Source: Dehalococcoidia bacterium
Lineage (GTDB): Bacteria; Chloroflexota; Dehalococcoidia; GIF9; AB-539-J10
Direction of reading: 5' to 3'
DNA length: 16,990 nt
NCBI GenBank assembly: GCA_030603485.1
Contig: JAUVXS010000016.1
Location: 1-16,990, forward strand
Below, piece after piece: positions 7,659-13,523 of the stretch. The notes beneath the pieces are model-generated. The model made no database searches. It saw only the letters and a program-made list of their open reading frames with translations, and was not told the DNA's origin. The position numbers and the translations under genes were made by a program. The stretch's first letter is position 1, and each line of letters starts with the position of its first letter.

Positions 7659-7973
7659 ATGATAAAGGTTATCGAAGGTTATGAACTGAAAGAGGGTGCA
7701 GATATACAACCTGTATTTTTAAAGCTCAGGTCATATGCCATGACATTACCAGGTTTCATTAGTGCTGAGCATATTAGAAGCGCGAAAGACACTTCTATTG
7801 CCGCGCTGTTGTATAATTGGGAAAAACTTGAGGATTGGGATGCATGGGAGAGTTCAAAGCTTCGACAACAGATACTGCAAGAGGTAGAGACGCTCTTGGT
7901 ATCAAAGCCGAGGGTAACAGTATATACGGTAATGCCCACATCAGCATGGACATATACTGGACAAAAATCATAG
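7659..7973 (+). CDS. Antibiotic-biosynthesis-monooxygenase-fold (ABM) small protein
   Basis: This 104-residue protein has the pattern of a dimeric alpha-beta barrel ABM domain: a first strand (MIKVIEGYELKEG), a helix, LPGFISAEHIRSAKDTS (the usual PGF...E stretch), then ALLYNWEKLEDWDAWESS (usual W.s.eal.aW..s) and a last strand VTVYTV. Such proteins are small cytoplasmic dimers that include quinol or haem-degrading monooxygenases, but many members have no known reaction. AAAGGGGCGGAG lies just upstream of the ATG. It stands alone between long intergenic gaps. The fold is fairly sure; the substrate is unknown. Confidence 0.75.
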   Translation: MIKVIEGYELKEGADIQPVFLKLRSYAMTLPGFISAEHIRSAKDTSIAALLYNWEKLEDWDAWESSKLRQQILQEVETLLVSKPRVTVYTVMPTSAWTYTGQKS

Positions 7974-8325
7974 TCTAGGCAACTGGAAATTCAATATAGC
8001 AAAGATTCTATCCCTCGTAGTGTTGGGAGTCGATTCTGAATAGCTTCAAAGCCTGACCGGACTTTCTCTACGAGGTTAAAGTTGGATAGCTGAGCATATA
8101 TTGACATAATACTCAATGAGATATCCTCTTTACTCGTGAAAAAACAATAACCACCAGCCAGTTGGAGTTTAAGAGTCGGCTAGCTCCCCACGATAAACCC
8201 GGCTTTGACAGGCGATTTTAGGCAGGTAGAACGCCTGGGGCTATATTGGAGGGTCTGTGTTCTTCTGGTAGCTAGTTTGGCACAATGGCATTAACAGGCG
8301 CGGGCCAGGGCAAGGTTATGGAGTG
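7974..8325. other. Intergenic stretch between convergent genes
   Basis: I see no open frame with a ribosome site in these 352 bases. Minor structure includes CTCGTAG near 8014 with CTACGAG near 8073, and CAGGCG near 8209 with CGCCTG near 8230. Neither has a T tract, so no terminator can be assigned confidently to either flanking gene. Confidence 0.35.
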
Positions 8326-8628
8326 TTAGGCATTCTCTGCTTTGATACATGGAAAGACAACTCTGAAGGGTACCTCCTTTTTGTGTAATGACTGATATAG
8401 AGCTAGGGCTTCGTTTGTCTCCAGGGGGGTGATTTTGTTAATTTCGCCCTGCAATAGCGTTTGATATTGGGCGAAGAAATTACCCTTTGGCGTTCTGAAT
8501 AAGAATATATTACGGCCACCTTGCTCACAGTTATAGCCGTTCCAGTATTCGTCATGGGCTATTAGCGTGGCTGTATCTGTGCGGTATCGCTTCCCTGCGA
8601 CAACCCAGATCATGTTTTCTGGTTGCAT
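8326..8628 (-). CDS. Small conserved-type protein resembling orphan proteins of mobile elements
   Basis: The ATG at 8628 is preferred over one ten codons upstream because AACTGGAGGTGAACCG places a strong GGAGGTG site just before it; this gives 100 residues. The sequence pattern is GKRYRTDTA, DEYWNGYN, FLFRTPKGNFFAQYQ, then KITPLETNEALALYQS. This resembles, from memory, small uncharacterised proteins of plasmids and integrative elements in Firmicutes, which have GKRYDTETA, LYRTKKGEYFL and KIIPLSEAEA in the same order. No transmembrane segment or catalytic motif is visible. Function unknown. Its position inside the block with integrase remnants fits a mobile origin. Confidence 0.7.
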   Translation of the reverse strand: MQPENMIWVVAGKRYRTDTATLIAHDEYWNGYNCEQGGRNIFLFRTPKGNFFAQYQTLLQGEINKITPLETNEALALYQSLHKKEVPFRVVFPCIKAENA

Positions 8629-8705
8629 CGGTTCACCTCCAGTTATACTTGTGGCCAAGGCTATGCCGGTATTGCTGGGGCCTTGCCATTATCCTCTTAT
8701 CTTAT

Positions 8706-8744
8706 ATTATACATCAAGGATGCGTTTTGTTGTTGTGCCACAAC
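8706..8744 (-). promoter_or_regulatory. Candidate promoter with operator-like palindrome for the 8326-8628 gene
   Basis: A perfect TATAAT reads on the minus strand at 8711-8706. The -35 position has no TTGACA-like match; instead a 13-base palindrome, GTTGTG C CACAAC (8732-8744), lies there. A palindrome replacing the -35 box is the arrangement expected for an activator- or repressor-controlled promoter. This is inference from layout only. Confidence 0.35.
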
Positions 8745-8867
8745 TCACCTTTGCTTACTAGTTTCAACTCAAAGTTCCGAAATTGGCGTTATTTTGGCAT
8801 TAAATTGTCTGGACCGGGTTGTTGCTTCGACGGCGTCGGCGCAATCTTGCCCTAGTCATTCGGGAAT

Positions 8868-8896
8868 TTGACCTTTGTTTTACTTAACTATAGAAT
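8868..8896 (+). promoter_or_regulatory. Predicted promoter of the RNase P RNA gene
   Basis: TTGACC (8868-8873), 17 bases, then TAGAAT (8891-8896). The expected start at about 8901-8903 coincides with the first strand of the RNA's closing P1 helix. Confidence 0.7.
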
Positions 8897-8900
8897 ACAA

Positions 8901-9311
8901 TTGGGCGAGTAAACCGGGTGATCGCTCTGGTTTTAATCTGCCAGGGAGGAAAGTCTGAGCTCCACCGAGCAGGGTGCTGGGTAACACCCAGGAGGGGAGA
9001 CCCTACGGAAAGTGCCACAGAAACACACCGCCAGCGGCTGGCTTAGCCAGTGCGAGTAAGGGTGAAATGGCGAGGTAAGAGCTCACCAGCAACCAGGAGA
9101 CTGGTTGGCTGGGCAAACCCCACCTGGAGCAAGACCGAATAAGAGGGCTCAACTACTCCAGAGTCTCAGTGCTCTGGGGCAAGTTTAAGGTGCTCGGCCG
9201 AGGCCCTTGGGTTGGTCGCTTGACCCTGATGGTAACATCAGGGCTAGATGGATGGTCACCACCCCGACAGTGTCGGGGTACAGGACTCGGCTTACAGGTT
9301 CACTCGCCCAA
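8901..9311 (+). ncRNA. rnpB: RNase P RNA (bacterial, probably type A)
   Basis: This is the catalytic RNA that trims 5' leaders from pre-tRNAs. The ends form a perfect ten-pair P1 helix: TTGGGCGAGT (8901-8910) with ACTCGCCCAA (9302-9311). Conserved elements occur in the right order: GAGGAAAGTC (8946-8955), ACAGAAA (9017-9023), AGAGCTCACCAGC near 9078-9091, GCAAGACCGAATAAGAGGGC from about 9129, GATGGATGGTCACC near 9248-9260 and ACAGGACTCGGCTTACAG near 9280-9297. Seven T residues (9314-9320) follow P1 directly, so P1 itself probably doubles as the terminator stem. The length of about 411 bases is slightly longer than the common 350-400. Open frames crossing it are not genes. Confidence 0.96.
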
Positions 9312-9427
9312 AATTTTTTTCGGCCTTACATGCGGCAAAGGACAAAGGTGAGGCTTAAGCCTTGACCAGGGGATTATCCAAGGGCGAAACAAGGGAGAAG
9401 ATAGCATCTCAGCAGCCATAAACAAGT

Positions 9428-9456
9428 TTGTTAAAACAGTGTCCCGGGCATAAAAT
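9428..9456 (+). promoter_or_regulatory. Promoter placing the transcript start at the ATG (leaderless)
   Basis: TTGTTA (9428-9433), exactly 17 bases, then TAAAAT (9451-9456). The start codon of the next gene begins only 9 bases after the -10 box, so transcription would begin at or within a base or two of the ATG at 9465. No Shine-Dalgarno sequence is present, which agrees with a leaderless mRNA. Confidence 0.5.
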
Positions 9457-9464
9457 AATAATAT

Positions 9465-9692
9465 ATGGATGACATGCCCCCCAAGCTTCGTGATTTTATT
9501 CTATTTTGTGCCCAGAGGCGGAGCCCGGAGTGGCCGGCTATTTATGATGAAATGACCAGAGTTGCTGGAAGGAAATTATTCCAAGGACTGGGCTACAAAG
9601 ACCTCAAGCAACTGGGCTTATCCTTCTCTCTATCTGGTATGGACAGAACCATTCAATTAGTGAAACAAGTTACATCCCAAAACCATCAGTAA
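9465..9692 (+). CDS. Small protein of unknown function, probably leaderless
   Basis: A 75-codon frame beginning MDDMPPKLRDFILFCAQRR. It continues with a Trp/Tyr-rich helix (SPEWPAIYDEMTRVAGRK) and a short Leu/Ser-rich end, and has the composition of a real helical soluble protein. It has no signal peptide, membrane helix or cysteine cluster. The only upstream signal is a promoter whose -10 ends 8 bases before the ATG. A second in-frame ATG (residue 4) is possible. I do not recognise a family. It lies between rnpB and a palindromic repeat cluster. Confidence 0.55.
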   Translation: MDDMPPKLRDFILFCAQRRSPEWPAIYDEMTRVAGRKLFQGLGYKDLKQLGLSFSLSGMDRTIQLVKQVTSQNHQ

Positions 9693-9755
9693 GAAGCATC
9701 TTGCAGCTTTTCATTCAGGATGATTGCATTTTGATAACTGCGGTCGTTCCCCTGT

Positions 9756-9890
9756 GTCGTTGTGAGGAACGTACCGACGAAGCAAACTCGGGGGATAAGG
9801 GGATTGCTACGCACCTTTAAGGTGCTCGCAATGGCATCCACTTTTGTCATTGCGAGTAGTCCCGATTCATCGGGGCGACGAAGCACTCTC
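9756..9890. repeat. Palindromic dispersed repeat cluster 1 (REP-like)
   Basis: One unit has a left arm from 9756 (GTCGTTGTGAGG...CGACGAAGCAAACTC) and an inverted right arm at about 9799-9836 (GGGATTGC...GTGCTCGCAATGGCA). A second half-unit starts GTCATTGCGAGTAG at 9846, contains a small CCCGA/TCGGG hairpin and ends CGACGAAGCACTCTC at 9890. The ends match the second cluster at 12521-12726. No coding content. Confidence 0.65.
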
Positions 9891-9972
9891 GGTAAGTAGT
9901 ACAGATGAGAAGCCCATAAGGCAAAAAGCGGTTGGGCTGCACTCTAATGTAGTCAATTCAAGGAGGCTTGTT

Positions 9973-10437
9973 ATGCGGATAGCTGTGCTTGCCGATACTC
10001 ATGTAAGCATGCTTGAATACCTTCCCAAAAAGATAGTTGATGCCCTCTCCACGGTGGATTTGATAATCCACGCTGGAGATTTTACCGACGTGCAACTGCT
10101 TAAGGAATTGAAACAACTAATAAAAGTGAAAGCAGTCCAGGGTAACATGGATTCAAGGGAGCTCAAGACCGTACTCCCGGTCAAGGAAATAGTTGAAATA
10201 GAAAATAAACGAATCGGCATAACTCATGGCTCAGGCGCCCCTTGGGGAATAGAGAAGAGGGTAACAAAAGTGTTTGAATCAGAGCGGATTGATATTATCG
10301 TCTATGGCCATTCTCACCGGTCCCAAAACAAGGTCATCAATGATATTCTCTTTTTCAATCCCGGCAAGGCCACAGATTCTTTTGGCATCCTCACAATCGA
10401 TGGAGAGGCCAAAGGAGAAATAATCAGCTCTCGGTGA
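9973..10437 (+). CDS. YfcE/MJ0936-type metallophosphoesterase
   Basis: This 154-residue calcineurin-like phosphoesterase would hydrolyse phosphodiesters using two metal ions. All metal-ligand motifs are present: D8-T-H10, HAGDFTD (33-39) with Asp36, QGNMD (56-60) with Asn58, THG (84-86) and YGHSH (111-115). The length suits the single-domain YfcE family. The frame is open about 43 codons further upstream into the repeat cluster, but AAGGAGG lies 8 bases before the ATG at 9973 and the protein motif begins there, so I take that start. It is convergent with the Memo-like gene, stops 7 bases apart. The natural substrate is unknown for most of this family. Confidence 0.92.
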   Translation: MRIAVLADTHVSMLEYLPKKIVDALSTVDLIIHAGDFTDVQLLKELKQLIKVKAVQGNMDSRELKTVLPVKEIVEIENKRIGITHGSGAPWGIEKRVTKVFESERIDIIVYGHSHRSQNKVINDILFFNPGKATDSFGILTIDGEAKGEIISSR

Positions 10438-10444
10438 TGATTGT

Positions 10445-11278
10445 TTACCTTTTTATCACGATGGAGCCGTAGCCGACCACTCGGGAAAAATCGCCACTCG
10501 TGTCTCCGCTGGTGGCATATTTCAATAAACTTGCCCCTTTGGCTTTCATTTCTTTGGCTGCGACAATAGCTGAAGCCACTGGACCATACCCGCACATGGT
10601 ACAGTTAAGGCTTTCACATCGCTTGTATAGCTCTTCCTCATCAAGAGCAACTATGGCCTCTATCACAGAGCTATCCTTTTCCATAGCTACAGAGTGAGGC
10701 TCATAATGCGTGAAATCGCTGCTGGCGATAATTATTAAATTATCGCCAGCCTCGGAAATAGCCTTGCCTACCATCCGGGCAGTTTCTATGTCCTGAGCCA
10801 GCATAGTTATGGGCACAATTTTTACCTTCTTATAGAGGTGTTGGAGCCAGGGTAATTGCACTTCAATACTGTGCTCATGTACATGAGCTGTCTCGTCTGC
10901 TTTAATCGCCTCCCCCAGCAGCCTTTGGGCAAACTTTTCATTTATTTCTATCTCACCCAGGGGCGTGTCCCAGCCATCTCCTACCCATAGGGAAACAGGA
11001 TACCCATACCCTGTATGGTTAGGACCAAGTATCACTGCAGTATCGAATATCCCATCATCAGCAAGCTCCTTATAGGCATGGGCTGCTACTGGCCCCGAGT
11101 AATAATAGCCAGCGTGGGGGGCAACGATAGCCACAATTTCCCTTGGCCCTTTGCTATTCACCCGGGGTATAGCCCCCGGTCCAAGCTCATGTTTGTAGCA
11201 CCATTCAAGTTGTTCTTCTAATCCTCTGGCCGTGTCAGCATAAAACATACCAGCAACAGCAGGTTTTCTTATCTTCAT
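10445..11278 (-). CDS. Memo-like protein (AmmeMemoRadiSam system protein B)
   Basis: This 277-residue member of the Memo family is related to LigB-type non-haem dioxygenases. It opens with KIRKPAVAGMFY, followed by APHAGYYYSG (53-62) with His55, LGPNHTGYG (84-92) with His88, HEHSIEVQLPWL (134-145), SSDFTHYEP (186-194) with His191 and TMCGYGP (227-233) with Cys229. These match the conserved metal/active-site residues of Memo. The ATG at 11278 is chosen over a GTG four codons earlier because GGGGTG lies before it and KIRKPAVAG is the family N-terminus. The other members of the named three-gene system (AMMECR1-type and radical SAM proteins) are not in the window. It ends a minus-strand unit with the two unknown genes upstream. 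The biochemical role of bacterial Memo proteins is unsettled. Confidence 0.92.
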   Translation of the reverse strand: MKIRKPAVAGMFYADTARGLEEQLEWCYKHELGPGAIPRVNSKGPREIVAIVAPHAGYYYSGPVAAHAYKELADDGIFDTAVILGPNHTGYGYPVSLWVGDGWDTPLGEIEINEKFAQRLLGEAIKADETAHVHEHSIEVQLPWLQHLYKKVKIVPITMLAQDIETARMVGKAISEAGDNLIIIASSDFTHYEPHSVAMEKDSSVIEAIVALDEEELYKRCESLNCTMCGYGPVASAIVAAKEMKAKGASLLKYATSGDTSGDFSRVVGYGSIVIKR

Positions 11279-11299
11279 GAGACACCCCACAAAGCAGGA

Positions 11300-12013
11300 C
11301 TACCCTTTAGGCTCTCTTTTCGTCCTTTTCCTGGTCTTTTTCTCGACCCCCTCAGCCTCTCCCTTGGTCTTTCCTTTGTTCTCCTCTGCGAACTTCTCTA
11401 TTCCCAGCCTGGCTTGGTCACGATACCAGCGGTGTATCTCGTCCAGAGCTGGCGGGAAGATACTGAACACCTCTATATCACTAGGAAATTGCACCGAGTG
11501 TTCCTCTCTAATGAACAGAAGCCCAGCCTCATCGTCTTTGAGCGTCTCGCTTATCTTTTCAGCCATAAATGCATTTCTCTTCTTTGCCGCCTCAACGTAG
11601 AATTCAGAAACTTTACTTCCCACCTTATTACTTATAAAGCCAAGCATCAGGCATCTCTGCCAGTCTATGACCTCTTCAAATAATTCCTTTTCCTCAATTA
11701 TCTCAAGGATAGCGCCATTATCACACTCAATTCTAGCAATTTTATAACTGCCTGGATTCAGACTCTCTATGGCTTTCAGCCCATCCTCACCGGATGGAAA
11801 GATTGATTCGTGGTAGACCCGGTTTACCTTCCCAATCTTCGATGTTAAATTAGTTAGCTGTTCTGTTACTTGTTGCCAATAACGCCCGCATTTTTCTTTG
11901 TATTCATTAGGGACTTCCTCGCCAGAATATACAAGTGGGACGAGGTAAAGCTTCTTTCCCTGTATGAAGTGCTCAACTTCAAGCCTTTCTATTTTACCTA
12001 ATTGCTCTGGCAT
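11300..12013 (-). CDS. Protein of unknown function with basic C-terminal tail
   Basis: This is a 237-residue soluble protein. Residues 1-200 are mixed alpha/beta with an acidic middle (EIIEEKELFEEVIDWQRC) and an aromatic-rich segment near 190 (EIHRWYRDQARLGIEKF). The last 30 residues are almost all charged (KNKGKTK...KKTRKRTKREPKG), a likely disordered, nucleic-acid- or ribosome-binding tail. There is no signal peptide, membrane helix or known motif. GGGAGC lies upstream of the ATG. It is 21 bases before the Memo-like start and 91 bases after the four-cysteine protein, on the same strand, so the three are probably one transcript. I do not recognise the family. Confidence 0.8.
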   Translation of the reverse strand: MPEQLGKIERLEVEHFIQGKKLYLVPLVYSGEEVPNEYKEKCGRYWQQVTEQLTNLTSKIGKVNRVYHESIFPSGEDGLKAIESLNPGSYKIARIECDNGAILEIIEEKELFEEVIDWQRCLMLGFISNKVGSKVSEFYVEAAKKRNAFMAEKISETLKDDEAGLLFIREEHSVQFPSDIEVFSIFPPALDEIHRWYRDQARLGIEKFAEENKGKTKGEAEGVEKKTRKRTKREPKG

Positions 12014-12104
12014 AGATATTTAGCTCCCAAAAAAGAGATTTTCCAAAGTTTCAATGCATTTCATATCGAGATGGACTTAAATGGGAAAAAGCAAAACAAA
12101 CTTC

Positions 12105-12431
12105 TCATGGGTACTGCTCATCAGGCTCTCCTTCTTTCCCCCAGTTTTGCATAATCTTCTTGATTCGCTGAGCAAGTTTGGGATCATCCTTGAGACGCTG
12201 AGTAAATACAGGGCAGCTCTGCAGAATCATCTCCTGGCTCATAGATGCCATACTTTCCATAACCTGGTCTAGTTCGCTTTTGGCTTGTTCAGGTAAATTT
12301 GTCCCCTGCATCGCTATCCTGAACTGCACGATATCCTCAGTGCTAACCTGAACCGGGATTAGGCAATTTTTATACCAGGGACATTCCTTACATCTGATGA
12401 GCGCCGTAACTTCGTCTAAAATATCACCCAT
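12105..12431 (-). CDS. Four-cysteine small protein of unknown function
   Basis: The ATG at 12431 is chosen because AAGAGGACTGAAA gives a good ribosome site; an in-frame ATG 16 codons upstream has none. The 108-residue product has IRCKECPWYKNC (12-23; Cys14, Cys17, Cys23) and a fourth Cys in ILQSCPVF (69-76; Cys73), separated by a long, Met- and Gln-rich amphipathic helix. A CxxC-x5-C plus distant Cys set could hold zinc or an iron-sulfur cluster. The C-terminus is basic, then acidic. It appears to be the first gene of a unit leading to the Memo-like gene. I do not recognise the family. Confidence 0.75.
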   Translation of the reverse strand: MGDILDEVTALIRCKECPWYKNCLIPVQVSTEDIVQFRIAMQGTNLPEQAKSELDQVMESMASMSQEMILQSCPVFTQRLKDDPKLAQRIKKIMQNWGKEGEPDEQYP

Positions 12432-12454
12432 TTTCAGTCCTCTTGTGTAATATG

Positions 12455-12485
12455 ATTTTAGCACTTTTCCTTGATACAAAGGAAA
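12455..12485 (-). promoter_or_regulatory. Candidate promoter and inverted-repeat operator of the Memo unit
   Basis: On the minus strand TAAAAT (12460-12455) could be a -10 box. Directly upstream, TTTCCTT GATACA AAGGAAA (12466-12485) is a perfect seven-base inverted repeat spanning the -35 position, where no TTGACA-like sequence exists. This layout suggests a dimeric regulator, but the call rests on position alone. Confidence 0.35.
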
Positions 12486-12520
12486 TCAAATTCCGCGAGA
12501 CTGGTTATTAATCACCACAT

Positions 12521-12726
12521 GTCATTGCAAGGCGCCCCGATTACAAGTGAAGGAACTTGCCGAAGCAGTTTCGTGGATGAGTATGAGATTACCGCGCACA
12601 TTTCGAGTGCTCGCAATGACAGCCTTTTTTTGTCGTTGCGATTCCTGACTTATCGAGACGAAACAATTTCGATGATGGTATAGGTGAAGAATTGTCAGGG
12701 ATTGCCACGCTTCACTCGCAATTACA
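12521..12726. repeat. Palindromic dispersed repeat cluster 2 (REP-like), two units
   Basis: Unit one runs from GTCATTGC (12521-12528) to its exact inverse GCAATGAC (12613-12620), with internal CCGAAGCAGTTTCG and GAGATTACCGCG. Unit two runs from TGTCGTTGCGA (12631) to TCGCAATTACA (about 12716-12726), arms matching at 9 of 11, again with internal GACGAAACAATTTC. A further pair, CTGACTTATC (near 12645) and GATAAGTCAG (near 12731), encloses unit two. It is the same family as 9756-9890. Confidence 0.65.
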
Positions 12727-12813
12727 TTAGGATAAGTCAGAATTATAAAAGGCGAAGGGCTCAGAATGATAAAAGATGCGCAGGGTCAGGGTTTACCCCA
12801 GACCTCACTCCTG

Positions 12814-12842
12814 TTTTACTAATTGATTCCTTGTGTTATAAT
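12814..12842 (+). promoter_or_regulatory. Extended -10 promoter of the rplJ-rplL operon
   Basis: A consensus TATAAT (12837-12842) is preceded by TGT, giving an extended -10. The -35 is weak (TTTACT at 12815-12820, 16-base spacing). The start would be near 12849, at the beginning of the L10 leader. An extended -10 compensating for a poor -35 is a common arrangement. Confidence 0.65.
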
Positions 12843-12848
12843 AAATCA

Positions 12849-12936
12849 GCGCCAGTGACAGCAGGTACCTTGAGGGTTTAAATAACTTGCCTGCCGAGGC
12901 TTAAGTTAACCCTGTGTTCACTGGCACAGGGATTTT
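12849..12936 (+). promoter_or_regulatory. Ribosomal protein L10 leader with attenuator
   Basis: The region carries the L10-leader core: GACAGCAGGTA (12857-12867) and TTGCCTGCCGAGG (12887-12899), where GCAGG (12861-12865) pairs CCTGC (12890-12894) next to the conserved CCGAGG. An outer helix, GCCAGTGA (12851-12858) with TCACTGGC (12918-12925), is perfect. GGGTT (12874-12878) can pair AACCC (12908-12912). Both outer pairings compete with the terminator at 12910-12936. In the known mechanism the L10(L12)4 complex binds this leader and represses its own operon. Here the sequence points to control by transcription attenuation. Confidence 0.85.
12910..12936 (+). terminator. Intrinsic terminator (attenuator) in the L10 leader
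   Basis: CCCTGTG (12910-12916) and CACAGGG (12925-12931) form a seven-pair stem with an eight-base loop, followed by ATTTTTG. The loop and arms share bases with the leader's outer helix and the GGGTT/AACCC pairing, so the alternatives exclude each other. It lies 50 bases before the rplJ ATG. Confidence 0.75.
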
Positions 12937-12946
12937 TGTTATGAAC

Positions 12947-12986
12947 TTCCTCTCCCGTGACGAGAGGGGATTAGAGAAAGGGCGAG
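12947..12986 (+). repeat. Dispersed hairpin repeat, copy B, covering the rplJ ribosome site
   Basis: CCTCTC (12949-12954) pairs GAGAGG (12962-12967), extendable by wobble pairs, followed by GGATTAGAGAAAGGGCGAG. It shares TCTCCCGT, GGATTA and the purine tail with copy A at 4808-4841. The purine tail (AAAGGGCGAG) ends one base before the rplJ ATG and seems to serve as its Shine-Dalgarno region. Confidence 0.5.
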
Positions 12987-12987
12987 T

Positions 12988-13509
12988 ATGTTAAGAGAAA
13001 AGAAGGTGCAAATAGTAAGCAATCTAGCCGATGATTTGTCGCGGAGCACTATTGTCATCGCTACTAATTATCAGGGCTTGCTTGCCAAACAAATAGCTGA
13101 GTTGCGTAATGCTTTGTCAAAAGCAGGTGTCGGGTATCATGTGGTTAAGAACACTCTGGTCTATCGTGCCGCTGACCAGGCAGGTAAACCACAACTGAGG
13201 GATATAATCGAGGGCCCTGTAGCCCTGGCCTTCGGCTACGATGACATAGTTAATACAGCTAAAGCTCTTAAGCAGTATATCAAATCTGCAGCATTGCCTT
13301 TACAAATTAGAGGAGGACTTTTAGGAGACCGGATTTTATATCCAGAGGAAGTGGCAAGCCTGGCTGATTTGCCACCCAGAGAAGTTCTCATCTCTAAACT
13401 AATCGGGCAATTACAAGTCCCTGTAGGAACTTTACATAATATTCTTAACTCTCCATTGCGGGGGCTTCTTAACGTATTGCAAAACAAGGCTCAAACTGCC
13501 TACAAATAA
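12988..13509 (+). CDS. rplJ: 50S ribosomal protein L10
   Basis: This 173-residue stalk base protein binds 23S rRNA with its N-terminal domain and carries L7/L12 dimers on its C-terminal helix. Family features seen are LADDLSRSTIVIATNYQGL (13-31), LRNALSKAG (39-47), VVKNTLVYRAA (52-62), EGPVALAF (75-82) and a C-terminal helical region (SKLIGQLQVPVGTL...LLNVLQNKAQTAYK). The length is normal. It is preceded by the L10 leader and by AAAGGGCGAG just before the ATG, and followed 14 bases later by rplL. rplK and rplA, its frequent upstream neighbours, are not adjacent. Confidence 0.97.
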   Translation: MLREKKVQIVSNLADDLSRSTIVIATNYQGLLAKQIAELRNALSKAGVGYHVVKNTLVYRAADQAGKPQLRDIIEGPVALAFGYDDIVNTAKALKQYIKSAALPLQIRGGLLGDRILYPEEVASLADLPPREVLISKLIGQLQVPVGTLHNILNSPLRGLLNVLQNKAQTAYK

Positions 13510-13523
13510 CAAAGGAGGAAATC

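Noticed and set aside
9169..9351. Open frame inside the RNase P RNA
   Set aside because: It lies within conserved structural RNA elements and has no independent coding support.
9756..12726. Possible CRISPR array from repeated GTCATTGC-type sequence
   Set aside because: The repeats are palindromic, of unequal spacing and few in number, with no uniform spacers and no cas genes.
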